Below, one piece after another: positions 1-8,144 of a stretch of DNA of 64,000 bases. Position numbers and translations under genes: made by a program. Source of the DNA: Thermovirga lienii DSM 17291 (lineage in GTDB: Bacteria; Synergistota; Synergistia; Synergistales; Thermovirgaceae); the NCBI GenBank assembly GCA_000233775.1, contig CP003096.1, positions 558,001 to 622,000 on the forward strand, read 5' to 3'. Positions within the stretch are counted from its first letter, which is position 1, and each line of letters opens with the position of its first letter. The notes beneath the pieces are model-generated. The model was not told the DNA's origin. It made no database searches and worked only from the letters and a program-made list of their open reading frames with translations.

Positions 1-231
1 GACATAAAGTTCGAGACCTTTGGGTGCGCTTCAGCTATAGCTTCCAGCTCCATGGTTACCGAGATGGTTAAAGGAAAGACCTTAGATGAGGCCCTTAAGA
101 TAACGAACAAGGATGTTCTAGAGGAACTAGGCGGTCTGCCCCCTCAGAAGATCCACTGTTCCCTTCTTGCTGAGGAAGGCATCAAGGCTGCAATTGAGGA
201 TTACAGGAGGCGCAAGGAGGGTAAAAAATGA
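1..231 (+). CDS. iscU: Fe-S cluster assembly scaffold protein, IscU/NifU-type (3' end only)
   Basis: The frame is open from the first base of the window to TGA at 229-231, so only the last 76 residues are present. The fragment carries the scaffold family's C-terminal features: a cysteine in [11 protein letters not shown], the stretch [10 protein letters not shown], and a second cysteine in [12 protein letters not shown]. These are ligands on which [2Fe-2S] and [4Fe-4S] clusters are assembled before transfer to apoproteins in the cytosol. The stop overlaps the start of the MOSC gene (ATGA at 228-231), which indicates translational coupling. The 5' part, and whether a NifS/IscS desulfurase gene lies upstream, cannot be seen. 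Confidence 0.85.
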   Translation, partial: DIKFETFGCASAIASSSMVTEMVKGKTLDEALKITNKDVLEELGGLPPQKIHCSLLAEEGIKAAIEDYRRRKEGKK

Positions 232-671
232 TGGAGGGTAAGGTCGTTGCTGTATGTGTCTCTGAGAAGAAGGGAACGCCCAAAAAAAACATAAAGGAGG
301 CCTTCCTGGAGGAAGGGGTAGGCATCCCTCAGGATGCCCATGCATCCTTTGGTCATAGGCAGATAAGCATGCTGGCCTTTGAGGATATAGAGGAAGCGAA
401 AAAGAAGCTTCCAGAACTTGAGCCTGGGAGCTTTGCCGAAAACATAACCGTAAAGGATTTCGATTTGAAAAGCCTTGAGGTTGGCGACCGGGTACAGGTA
501 GGCGAAGCCATCCTGGAGCTTTCTCAGATAGGCAAGGAATGCCACACAAGGTGCGCCATCTACCATAAGACAGGGGATTGCATCATGCCCACCAGGGGGA
601 TTTTCTTCAAGGTCGTAAAGAGCGGTCGCGTAGCTGTAGGAGATAAAGTGACGAAAGTAATAATCGAGTAG
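228..671 (+). CDS. MOSC domain-containing protein
   Basis: A 147-residue stand-alone MOSC domain, the fold shared with the C-terminus of molybdenum cofactor sulfurases. It has the family's GSFAENITV segment, the [16 protein letters not shown] strand region and the conserved cysteine in GKECHTRC, which is thought to carry persulfide sulfur. The start could be either ATG of the ATGATG at 228-233; the first overlaps the IscU stop. Coupling to a Fe-S scaffold gene fits a role in sulfur trafficking or molybdopterin sulfuration, but the acceptor is not deducible. A good terminator follows at 698-731, so this is the end of a transcription unit. Confidence 0.8.
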   Translation: MMEGKVVAVCVSEKKGTPKKNIKEAFLEEGVGIPQDAHASFGHRQISMLAFEDIEEAKKKLPELEPGSFAENITVKDFDLKSLEVGDRVQVGEAILELSQIGKECHTRCAIYHKTGDCIMPTRGIFFKVVKSGRVAVGDKVTKVIIE

Positions 672-697
672 CAACACAATAAACAAATGAAACGAAG

Positions 698-731
698 ACG
701 GGGTGACAGATTAGCTGGTCGCCCCGTTTTT
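698..731 (+). terminator. Rho-independent terminator after the iscU-MOSC unit
   Basis: A 10-bp stem, ACGGGGTGAC (698-707) with GTCGCCCCGT (718-727) and one G-U pair, is followed by a run of T. Confidence 0.85.
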
Positions 732-786
732 ATTTTTGGTGCTTTTGAATTATAATCAAGAAGTCTTTAATTAGGAGGGAAAGCAA

Positions 787-1200
787 TTGAGAACTGTCGA
801 GACGAAAATCCGCGTCCGGTATGGTGAAACAGACCAGATGGGGATTGCTTTTTATGCCAATTACCTGTCGTGGTTTGAAGTGGGAAGGAGCGAGTTTTGC
901 AGAGCCCTTTCCCATCCATACAAACACTGGGAGGAAAAAGGGATAATATTGCCGGCAGTAGAGGCCTATGTGCGATACAAACATCCATTGCGATACGATG
1001 ACGTTGCCGTAATCAAGACGAGCGTCCAGGAGGTGAAGCCTTATTCTGTAACTTTCTCTTACGAGGTATTACTAGAGGAGAATGGAAGACTTGTTGCGGA
1101 AGGCTGGACAAGGCACGCTTTTTGCGACCCGACAGGAAAACTTGTCAAGGAGCCTGAACCTTTCTACAGTTGGATCAGAGAACAGTTGGAAAAAGAATGA
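787..1200 (+). CDS. Acyl-CoA thioesterase, YbgC/4-hydroxybenzoyl-CoA thioesterase family
   Basis: A 137-residue hot-dog-fold protein. The N-terminus has the family signature: VRYGETDQMGIAFYANYLSWFEVGR, given here only as key residues Y-x-E-T-D-Q-M-G (the catalytic aspartate is the D of ETDQMG) followed by ANYLSWFE. It should hydrolyse acyl- or aryl-CoA thioesters. The TTG start at 787 is chosen because AGGAGGGA (773-780) sits about six bases upstream. It is followed after 18 bases by iorA. Since IorAB makes aryl-acetyl-CoA species from aromatic amino acids, a linked role in releasing the acids is a reasonable inference but is not shown by the sequence. Confidence 0.8.
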   Translation: MRTVETKIRVRYGETDQMGIAFYANYLSWFEVGRSEFCRALSHPYKHWEEKGIILPAVEAYVRYKHPLRYDDVAVIKTSVQEVKPYSVTFSYEVLLEENGRLVAEGWTRHAFCDPTGKLVKEPEPFYSWIREQLEKE

Positions 1201-1218
1201 CTAAAGAGGTGATTCCGT

Positions 1219-3078
1219 GTGGGCAAGAAAATGATAATGCTAGGAAACGAGGCCATAGCCCGCGGAATAGTCGAAGCGGGGTGCGAGGTGGCCTGTGCTT
1301 ATCCAGGTACTCCTTCTTCGGAGATTCTGCCAGCTATTGCGAAGTGGGCCGATGAACTTAACACTAAAACTGCTGTCGAATGGGGAGCCAACGAAAAGGT
1401 GGCCTTCGAGATGGCTGCAGCTGCGTCTTTTGCGGGAAAGAGAGCCTGTGCGGTCATGAAGCAGGTGGGACTCAACGTGGCGGCTGACCCATTCATGAGT
1501 GTGGCTCATTTTCAGCTTAAAGGAGGCTTGTTACTGGTAGTTGCGGACGACCCAGGACCCCACAGCTCTCAGACAGAGCAGGACAGCAGATTTTTTGCCA
1601 TGTTTGCCAAGGTGCCGTGTTTCGACCCCTCAACGGCAGCAGAGGCCAAGGATATGGTTTTCGATGCCTACGACCTTTCGGAGAGGCACGGCATAGTGAC
1701 CATGCTTCGTCCAACGGTCCGGGTGGACCACTGCAGGCAGGACGTGGAGCTGTTGGATGTGGTTTCCTTGGAGAGGAAAGCTTCTTTTGAGAAGGATGTA
1801 AGAAGATGGGTATGCCTTCCTGCTCATGTCAGGATAAACCACCCACTGCTCAACCAAAAGAACGACGCCATAAGGGAAGAGTTCGAAAGGGATTTCTCCA
1901 AATACAACTATGAGGTTCCTGCGGAAGAAAAGGCCACGATGGGCATCATAGCTGGCGGAATATCCTTTGCCGTAGTCATGGACCTTTTGAACTCCATGGG
2001 AAGAAAGGACATATCGGTTCTCAAGATAGGTACTCCATACCCTCTGCCCACCAAGCTGGTGGACGATTTCATTGCAAAACACGACAAGGTTCTGGTGCTT
2101 GAGGAAACCTACCCGGTAATAGAGATGCAGATAAATGACAAAAGCAAGGTCCTGGGGAGATTCAACGGATGGGTTCCCAAAGCTGGAGAACTCCTTCCCG
2201 AGATAGTCGAGGGCGTTATTTTGAGGGCCCTTGGAGAGGAGGCCGCCTTACCTCCAGAGGAGGAATATTTGAAAAAGGCCCTAGAAGAGCTCAATATAAC
2301 TCCGAGAAAACCCATGCTATGTCCCGGCTGCCCTCACAGGGCGAGCTTCTTCTCCATAAGGCAGGCTCTGCCCAATGGCATCTACCCATCCGATATAGGC
2401 TGTTACACTTTGGGAGTCAACCAAAAGACAGTTGACGCAGTCATTGACATGGGAGCATCAGTGACCCAGGCATCGGGTCTTTACCTAGCCCACAAAGTGG
2501 ATGGGACCGAAAGACCTATCGTCGCGACCATAGGAGATTCCACGTTCTTCCACATGGGTATGCCAGGCCTTGCGAGCGCGGTGTACAACAAGCACGCCTT
2601 CGTCTTGGCCATATTGGATAACAGCATCACAGCAATGACTGGTGGACAATCTCACCCCGGAATAGGTGAGAAGCTCCGAAAAGGAGAGGAAGGCCGAAAA
2701 GTGGACCTTGAGGAAGCGGTGCGAGGCTGTGGGGTAAAATGGGTTAAAACCGTAGAAGCTTACGATGTAAACAAAAACAAAGAGCTGGTCAAGGAAGCAT
2801 GGGAGTACGCCAAGGAGAACGAGGAGCCCGCGGTGCTGATATTCAAACACCCATGTATGCTTTTGAGGCCCGAACAAGACAAGATCCCTGTGAAGGTGGA
2901 TCAAGAGAAGTGCATAGGGTGTAAGTTCTGCATAAACTTCTTCAACTGCCCGGGCTTGGTCTTCGATGAGGAAAAGAAGAAAGCCTACATTGATGAAAGA
3001 TTCTGCGTCCAGTGCGGTGTTTGCATAAATGTATGTCCCCATGGAGCTATTCTTGGGTCAAACGGGGAGGAGGCGTAA
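1219..3078 (+). CDS. iorA: Indolepyruvate ferredoxin oxidoreductase, alpha subunit
   Basis: A 619-residue protein that, with IorB, oxidatively decarboxylates aryl-pyruvates from aromatic amino acids to aryl-acetyl-CoA and reduces ferredoxin. The N-terminal half is the pyrimidine-binding domain of thiamine-diphosphate oxidoreductases (AYPGTPSSEILPAI). The middle contains the ThDP-binding region, with LCPGCPHR and IGDSTFFHMG...DNSITAMTGGQ. The C-terminus holds two 4Fe-4S motifs, CIGCKFCINFFNCP and CVQCGVCINVCP. GTG at 1219 follows AAAGAGGTG. iorB begins 3 bases after the stop. This points to anaerobic peptide fermentation, common in Synergistota and Thermococcales. Confidence 0.95.
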   Translation: MGKKMIMLGNEAIARGIVEAGCEVACAYPGTPSSEILPAIAKWADELNTKTAVEWGANEKVAFEMAAAASFAGKRACAVMKQVGLNVAADPFMSVAHFQLKGGLLLVVADDPGPHSSQTEQDSRFFAMFAKVPCFDPSTAAEAKDMVFDAYDLSERHGIVTMLRPTVRVDHCRQDVELLDVVSLERKASFEKDVRRWVCLPAHVRINHPLLNQKNDAIREEFERDFSKYNYEVPAEEKATMGIIAGGISFAVVMDLLNSMGRKDISVLKIGTPYPLPTKLVDDFIAKHDKVLVLEETYPVIEMQINDKSKVLGRFNGWVPKAGELLPEIVEGVILRALGEEAALPPEEEYLKKALEELNITPRKPMLCPGCPHRASFFSIRQALPNGIYPSDIGCYTLGVNQKTVDAVIDMGASVTQASGLYLAHKVDGTERPIVATIGDSTFFHMGMPGLASAVYNKHAFVLAILDNSITAMTGGQSHPGIGEKLRKGEEGRKVDLEEAVRGCGVKWVKTVEAYDVNKNKELVKEAWEYAKENEEPAVLIFKHPCMLLRPEQDKIPVKVDQEKCIGCKFCINFFNCPGLVFDEEKKKAYIDERFCVQCGVCINVCPHGAILGSNGEEA

Positions 3079-3080
3079 CC

Positions 3081-3638
3081 ATGCAGTACGTTATTGTAGG
3101 AATCGGTGGACAGGGAATTTTGTTTTCCAGCCGCGTTTTGGGCCATATAGCCCTCTCTAAGGGCGAGAGCGTTATGGGCAGTGAGGTCCATGGAATGGCT
3201 CAAAGGGGTGGATCGGTTATAAGCCATTTCAAGATCGGCAAGTACTCCAGCCCCTTGGTCAAGGCCAAGGAGGCCGACGTCCTACTGGCCTTTGACCAGA
3301 ATGAGGCCATAAGGAACCTTCACTTCTTGAAGCCGGGGGGCAAGGCCATAATCAACGTTCATGCTCCAGAGGCCTTGGAGAACCCCAATTTGAAGCGCTT
3401 CTTGGAGGAAAGATCCATAGAGCTTTATCCCATAAAGGGGTATGAAATACTTAAGGAGCACATGAACGGAAAGTTTTTGTTCCTCAACGTGCTGATCCTT
3501 GGAGCGATGTGTGGAGCTGGTATAGGAAACGTGACCTTGGAAGAAGTCAAAAGGGCCATAGAGGAGCTAGCCCCGCCCAAATATGTGGAGGCCAACTTGA
3601 AGGTGGTCGACCTTGGGTACGGGGCCATGGCAAAATAA
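3081..3638 (+). CDS. iorB: Indolepyruvate ferredoxin oxidoreductase, beta subunit
   Basis: A 185-residue gamma-type oxidoreductase subunit starting VIVGIGGQGILFSSRVLG, with the conserved GSEVHGMAQRGGSV segment typical of 2-oxoacid:ferredoxin oxidoreductase small subunits. It partners IorA. The ATG at 3081 has GGGGAGGAGG just upstream within the iorA end. The frame is open further 5' (to 3012), but that part overlaps iorA's ferredoxin domain and shows no family similarity. A GC-rich hairpin with a T-run (3658-3687) follows and should end the iorAB transcript. Confidence 0.93.
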   Translation: MQYVIVGIGGQGILFSSRVLGHIALSKGESVMGSEVHGMAQRGGSVISHFKIGKYSSPLVKAKEADVLLAFDQNEAIRNLHFLKPGGKAIINVHAPEALENPNLKRFLEERSIELYPIKGYEILKEHMNGKFLFLNVLILGAMCGAGIGNVTLEEVKRAIEELAPPKYVEANLKVVDLGYGAMAK

Positions 3639-4179
3639 AATACCGCAAGATCTGAAAGGGGGCCCCGCGAGGGGCCCTAAATTTTTTCTCCCCAGGAGGC
3701 AGAGAAAAAGGGCCTTCAGCTTGGTGGAGCTTCTTTTGTGCATAGCCATGTGGTCCGTTTTGGCGGGGATTTTGCTTCTGTCCCTGGATGTAGGGATTTT
3801 AACAGTCAAAAGTGAGGAGGCTGTGGTAAAGCCCAGTGTGGCCCTTAGGGAATCCAAAAACATTTATAGATGGCTCCAGAAGGTCATGATAAAAGCCTGT
3901 ATCGAAAGAAGGTCTTTCCAGGTAAAGTATTACAGTGGGTACAGGGATTTTATAAGAATTCAGTGGTTTGACCCCTTAGAGACTGAAACCTACAGGACTG
4001 AAGGCAGATGCTGGGTGGCCTTTGAGTCCTCTAAGAACCTTTTTTACAGTTACGCCCCTGCTTGGCACACCATGACTCCGGCTTTTACTTTGAAGATAAG
4101 CAATGGGCAGAAGAACGGCCAGGTGGTCTCCAGGATCTCTGTCTCTCCATACTGTCTGGTGACGCTGAAGGAGGAGTAA
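3613..4179 (+). CDS. Prepilin-type N-terminal methylation protein (start uncertain)
   Basis: The protein contains a type IV prepilin/pseudopilin leader end, RKRAFSLVELL, followed by a hydrophobic helix (CIAMWSVLAGILLLSLDV). The cleavage residue before FSLVE is alanine rather than the usual glycine. About 150 residues follow, without recognisable features beyond a ComGF/GspJ-like style. The only standard start in frame upstream is TTG at 3613, inside iorB and before the iorAB terminator. A perfect AGGAGG at 3694-3699 is followed by no ATG, GTG or TTG at normal spacing. The true start is therefore unknown: CTG at 3652, a non-standard codon near 3703, or a lost start codon are all possible. No other pilus genes lie nearby, though comM and dprA are within 5 kb. 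Confidence 0.6.
   Translation: MGTGPWQNKIPQDLKGGPARGPKFFLPRRQRKRAFSLVELLLCIAMWSVLAGILLLSLDVGILTVKSEEAVVKPSVALRESKNIYRWLQKVMIKACIERRSFQVKYYSGYRDFIRIQWFDPLETETYRTEGRCWVAFESSKNLFYSYAPAWHTMTPAFTLKISNGQKNGQVVSRISVSPYCLVTLKEE
3658..3688 (+). terminator. Rho-independent terminator after iorAB
   Basis: GGGGGCCCC with loop GCGA and GGGGCCC is followed by TAAATTTTTT. It lies inside the open frame of the following prepilin-like gene, so either that gene starts downstream of it or its transcript reads through. Confidence 0.75.
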
Positions 4180-4302
4180 AATTAAATTGTTGCGAAGTTT
4201 CCTATGTAAGAGTATAAAATGTATTCAGCCCTTGAGGTTAGATACGTTTTAAGCAGCTGGCTGAGTTTGAGCTGGTTTCCAATTTTATCAGGAGGTAAAG
4301 AG

Positions 4303-4815
4303 ATGGCTGGTAAACCGTGGTGGAGAGAGACTATCGAGACAGTTTTATGGGCTTTGGTGTTGGCCCTTATTTTGCGTTACTTCGTAGTGCAGGCCTTCTG
4401 GATACCTAGTGGTTCGATGATACCTACCTTGGTGCCAGGAGATAGAGTGCTGGTATCCAAGTTCTGGTACCATTTCCAGCCCCCAAAAAGAGGCCAGATA
4501 GTGGTGTTTAAGTACCCCCTGGATCCCAAGAGAGACTTCATAAAAAGGGTCATAGGCCTCCCAGGAGAGGTGGTCAGCATGGAGGAAGGGGTGGTCTACA
4601 TAGATGGAGAGCCCTTGGCTGAGCCATACGTGAAAAATCATGACTCCTTCAATATGAAGCCTGTCAGGGTTCCCGAGAACGCTTATTTCGTAATGGGGGA
4701 CAACAGGCCTAATTCACAGGACAGCCGTTTCTGGGGGTTCGTGCCAAAGGAAAACCTAATAGGACCGGCCTTTTTCAGGTACTGGCCTCTCTCCAGGATA
4801 GGTGGGATATACTGA
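4303..4815 (+). CDS. lepB: Signal peptidase I
   Basis: A 170-residue membrane serine protease that removes signal peptides from exported proteins. One N-terminal membrane helix (about residues 10-30) is followed by the catalytic serine in IPSGSMIPTL. The general-base lysine is in RDFIKRVIGLPGE, and the box GDNRPNSQDSR is near the C-terminus. The ATG at 4303 has AGGAGG 8 bases upstream; the frame extends to 4219 but without signal or family similarity. The stop is followed by one base before the rbgA start, so the two are probably co-transcribed. It would serve the signal peptides seen on BamA and the SLH porins. Confidence 0.95.
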   Translation: MAGKPWWRETIETVLWALVLALILRYFVVQAFWIPSGSMIPTLVPGDRVLVSKFWYHFQPPKRGQIVVFKYPLDPKRDFIKRVIGLPGEVVSMEEGVVYIDGEPLAEPYVKNHDSFNMKPVRVPENAYFVMGDNRPNSQDSRFWGFVPKENLIGPAFFRYWPLSRIGGIY

Positions 4816-4816
4816 T

Positions 4817-5659
4817 ATGGCCAGGACGGTTTGGTATCCCGGCCATATGGCCAAGGGGCTGAGGAAATTAAAAGAGCTTTCGGATAAGATCGATGTGGTC
4901 GTTGAGGTTAGAGACGCTAGGGCCCCCGATGTTACATCTTCATCCTTCTCCTCCGATATTGCTAAATTCAAGCCCCTGTTGGTCGTGCTTTCCAAGAAGG
5001 ACCTTGCGGATGACAAGGCTACGGCTGCCTGGCTTTCCCACTACAAGAAGAGGGGCATAAGTGCCTGGGCTTTCAACCTTCGGAGGCCCTCCTTTGGCGG
5101 TTTCCTTAAAGCCCTTTCCAAGCTTAGCCCTCCCTACCGGGATGTTAGGCTTGTGGTGGTAGGAGTGCCCAACGTGGGAAAGTCCCTTTTTCTAAACCAA
5201 CTAGTCGGTAAAAAGGCCTCAACTGTAGGAGGAGTTCCCGGAGTTACTAGGGGGGTCTCATGGTACAAAGGAAAAGGGTTCATGGTGGCTGATTCTCCTG
5301 GAATCGTTGACCCAAAAGCTGGAGCCGCAGTGCACAGGTGTCTTGCCTGGCTTGCGGGCTCCCGTTCCGATGTTATAGGAGGGTATCACGATATCGCCTT
5401 GGACTTTTTGGCTTACCTCAAAGAAAGGGATCTTCTGGATACAGCCCTAAGCCCTTGGGGTATAGATACTGCAGGGCTTGAACCCGACGAGATTTTAAAG
5501 GTCATAGGAAGAAGATTGGGGTGTCTTACCTCGGGCGGAGAAGTGGACATGGAAAGAGCCGGGAAGGCTCTTCTGGATAGCTTTTCTTCAGGTAAGCTCG
5601 GCAAGATAACCCTGGAACTTCCAGAAAGGCCTTTTTGCAGTCTGGAGGACGATGGATGA
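4817..5659 (+). CDS. rbgA: Ribosome biogenesis GTPase RbgA/YlqF
   Basis: A 280-residue circularly permuted GTPase. The order G4 (LSKKDL), G1/P-loop (GVPNVGKS), G2 (GVPGVTRG) and G3 (DSPGI) is diagnostic of the YlqF/YawG group. The N-terminal WYPGHMAKGLRKL is the classic start of YlqF proteins. It acts in the late assembly of the 50S subunit. ATG 4817 is used because the family signature begins directly there; a GTG at 4802 would only add five residues inside lepB. The end overlaps rnhB by four bases, the same neighbour as in Bacillus (ylqF-rnhB). Confidence 0.93.
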   Translation: MARTVWYPGHMAKGLRKLKELSDKIDVVVEVRDARAPDVTSSSFSSDIAKFKPLLVVLSKKDLADDKATAAWLSHYKKRGISAWAFNLRRPSFGGFLKALSKLSPPYRDVRLVVVGVPNVGKSLFLNQLVGKKASTVGGVPGVTRGVSWYKGKGFMVADSPGIVDPKAGAAVHRCLAWLAGSRSDVIGGYHDIALDFLAYLKERDLLDTALSPWGIDTAGLEPDEILKVIGRRLGCLTSGGEVDMERAGKALLDSFSSGKLGKITLELPERPFCSLEDDG

Positions 5660-6216
5660 AGGTCGTTGGAGTAGATGAGGCAGGACGAGGCCCCTTAGCT
5701 GGACCGGTCGTGGCCGCGGCTGTTTACCTTGAGAACTGGCAGACCAGGGAGCTTTTATCCCTGGGACTCAATGACTCCAAGAAACTTTCTCCCAAGAGAC
5801 GAGAGGCCCTTTTTGAGGCCGTGCTGAATATGGGTGTGTGCTGGAGGGCCCAGGCGGCTAGTCCAGCCAGGATAGACAAGTACAACATCCTCAATGCGAC
5901 CTTGTGGGCCATGAAGAGGGCAGTAGTACAGCTTCCTTTGAAGCCCGACCTGGTGGTGATAGACGGTAACATGCCCATTGGGTTGGATTTATGTACGGAA
6001 AAATCCATCGTTGGGGCTGACAGTAAGGTTCCATCGGTTGCGGTGGCCTCCATAATAGCCAAGGTTCTGAGGGACAGGGCCATGGTTAGATTTTCCAGGA
6101 TGTTTCCCCAATATGGTTTCGAAAGGCATAAAGGTTACCCAACCAAGGAACATTATGCAGTTCTGAGGGAGTTGGGGCCTTGCAAGCTCCACAGGAAGAG
6201 TTTTCGCCTCTTATAA
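5656..6216 (+). CDS. rnhB: Ribonuclease HII
   Basis: A 186-residue nuclease that cleaves the RNA strand of RNA-DNA hybrids and single ribonucleotides in DNA. The N-terminus has the metal-binding VDEAGRGPLAGP (Asp-Glu pair). Further acidic residues are in VIDGNMPIG and VGADSKVPSVAVASI, and the C-terminal RHKGYPTKEH is typical. The start ATG at 5656 overlaps the rbgA stop (ATGA); upstream in-frame codons back to 5635 lie inside rbgA and are not family sequence. Confidence 0.95.
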   Translation: MKVVGVDEAGRGPLAGPVVAAAVYLENWQTRELLSLGLNDSKKLSPKRREALFEAVLNMGVCWRAQAASPARIDKYNILNATLWAMKRAVVQLPLKPDLVVIDGNMPIGLDLCTEKSIVGADSKVPSVAVASIIAKVLRDRAMVRFSRMFPQYGFERHKGYPTKEHYAVLRELGPCKLHRKSFRLL

Positions 6217-6264
6217 ACAAAAAACCCATCTATTTATGACATGATGTAAAAGGCGGTGAAATCT

Positions 6265-6636
6265 ATGTCCAGCCATTTGAAGTTAGGCTCAAAGGGCGAA
6301 GATTTTGCTTGTCGCAAACTGGAGGAGTTGGGGTATGAGATCGTGTCCCGTAACGTCAGGTTCAAACTTGGCGAGATAGATGTGGTCGCCATGGAATCTG
6401 GCGAATTGGTGTTCGTGGAGGTAAGGACAAGGAGCGTAGGAATAATGTCTCCTCCAGAGGCTACCGTGGGCCCAAGGAAATTAAAGAAACTTGTAAGGTG
6501 CGGCCAAGCTTACGTTGAAAAGTCAGGGTGGAGCGGGCCGTGGAGAATAGACATAGCGGCAGTGACCGTAGATAAAGGAAACTCCATGAAATTTGAGCTC
6601 TTCAAGGACGTTACAGTGGGGTTGGTGGAAATATGA
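6265..6636 (+). CDS. yraN: YraN family protein (UPF0102), endonuclease-like
   Basis: A 123-residue member of UPF0102, a restriction-endonuclease-like fold. It shows the family order GEDFACRKLEELGYEIVSRN, the acidic GEIDVVAME and VFVEVRTR, i.e. the E...D...ExK-type core, with R in place of K in the last motif. The cellular role is unknown, though the family is consistently linked to rnhB and the comM/dprA cluster as here. ATG 6265 follows AAAGGCGGTGA; GTG 6256 is an alternative inside that ribosome-binding site. It overlaps comM by four bases. Confidence 0.88.
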   Translation: MSSHLKLGSKGEDFACRKLEELGYEIVSRNVRFKLGEIDVVAMESGELVFVEVRTRSVGIMSPPEATVGPRKLKKLVRCGQAYVEKSGWSGPWRIDIAAVTVDKGNSMKFELFKDVTVGLVEI

Positions 6637-8144
6637 GACCTGTGATGGGCGTAACCTTGCACGGAGTGGAAGCCAGGAAAGTGGAAGTTGAGGTGGAGAT
6701 AACCGGAGGATTGTTCTCGGTCTCGGTGGTAGGTTTGCCCGATACGGCAGTCAAGGAAGCAAGGGAGAGGGTGCGAGCTGCATTGAGGGCAGTGGGGTTG
6801 AACGTAAGAGGCCGGGTGGCCATAAACCTGGCTCCGGCGGACTTGCCCAAGGAAGGGGCCCTCCTGGACCTTCCCATGGCTGTTGGAATTGCAGTCGCCA
6901 TGGGAGAGGCCAGTCCACCGGAGGGTGCCATATTGATGGGGGAGTTGGCCCTTGATGGCAGGGTCAGAAAGGCAAGGGGAGTTGTCCCAGCGGCCCTCCT
7001 TGCGCTGCGTGAAGGGTGGAAAATCTTCGTGCCCAGGGAAAACGTGGATGAAGTCTCCCTCATAAAGGGTGTCTGTGCCTATGCAGTAGAGAACCTGGGA
7101 GAGCTTTTGGCCCATTTGCGCGGAGAAAGACCCCTTCAAAGGGTGAAGCCTCATCCAATTCCGGAAGACCCCCTCAAAGCAGATCCGGATCTATCGGAAA
7201 TAAAGGGTCACTCCCAGGCTAAAAGAGCCCTGGAGATAGCAGCAGCAGGGCACCACAATATCTTCATGATTGGATCACCGGGTTCGGGCAAGACCATGCT
7301 GGCCAGAGCTCTTAGGGGGATTTTGCCCCCTCTCTCGGATCAGGAGGCCATGGAGGTTCTTTTGGTGAAGAGCACCGTTGGACTTTCTCCTGGGAACGTT
7401 AAAGAAAGACCTTTCAGGATAGTCCACCACACTGCAAGCACCGTCGCTGTCTGTGGCGGCGGACCTAACTTGCGCCCTGGAGAGGTGAGCCTTGCCCATA
7501 GGGGCGTCCTGTTCCTTGATGAATTCACCGAATTCAGGAGAGAGTTGATAGAGGCGCTGAGGCAGCCATTGGAGGACGGTTCCATAGTCGTTAGCAGGGC
7601 ATCGGGAAGCGTTTCATATCCGGCTAGGGTGCTTTTGGTGGCAGCATGCAACCCATGCCCGTGCGGATACCTTGGTGACCCTTCAAAGCAGTGCAGGTGT
7701 TCGGCGGCTGCTATAGAAAGATACCAAAGAAAGATATCCGGCCCGATAGTGGACAGGATGGACCTTTATGTTTCCGTCCCCAGGCTTTCACCCCAGGAAC
7801 TGGTGTCTTTTTCCCCTGCTAAGTCTGAGGACAGTGCAACGGTAAGAGAAAGGGTTGCGGAGGCAAGGAAGCGTCAGCTTTCCCGTTGGGAGAAATGGGG
7901 TTACTCCTGCAACGCGGAGGTTCCGGAGAAGATATTGAAAAGACACCTCAACCTTTCCCCAGAGGCCCTTGGGTTCCTTGAGAAGATGGCCGGGAAACTT
8001 CAACTCACTGGAAGAGGCATAACCAGGATATTAAGGGTAGCTCGAACCATAGCGGACTTGGATGGTGCGTCTTTTGTGAGCATGGGACATCTTTCTGAAG
8101 CGTTGGCCTACAGGAAAGGAGCAAGTATGCCGTGGACAAGCTAA
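6633..8144 (+). CDS. comM: YifB/ComM family Mg-chelatase-like AAA+ ATPase
   Basis: A 503-residue protein, the usual length for the family. An N-terminal Lon-like/ChlI domain (VVGLPDTAVKEARERVRAAL) is followed by the AAA+ core, with Walker A GSPGSGKTMLAR, Walker B VLFLDEFTEF and the family's ACNPCPCGY cysteine-rich loop. ComM is a hexameric branch-migration helicase that helps integrate DNA during natural transformation. It overlaps both yraN and dprA, supporting a DNA-processing operon. Confidence 0.93.
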   Translation: MRPVMGVTLHGVEARKVEVEVEITGGLFSVSVVGLPDTAVKEARERVRAALRAVGLNVRGRVAINLAPADLPKEGALLDLPMAVGIAVAMGEASPPEGAILMGELALDGRVRKARGVVPAALLALREGWKIFVPRENVDEVSLIKGVCAYAVENLGELLAHLRGERPLQRVKPHPIPEDPLKADPDLSEIKGHSQAKRALEIAAAGHHNIFMIGSPGSGKTMLARALRGILPPLSDQEAMEVLLVKSTVGLSPGNVKERPFRIVHHTASTVAVCGGGPNLRPGEVSLAHRGVLFLDEFTEFRRELIEALRQPLEDGSIVVSRASGSVSYPARVLLVAACNPCPCGYLGDPSKQCRCSAAAIERYQRKISGPIVDRMDLYVSVPRLSPQELVSFSPAKSEDSATVRERVAEARKRQLSRWEKWGYSCNAEVPEKILKRHLNLSPEALGFLEKMAGKLQLTGRGITRILRVARTIADLDGASFVSMGHLSEALAYRKGASMPWTS

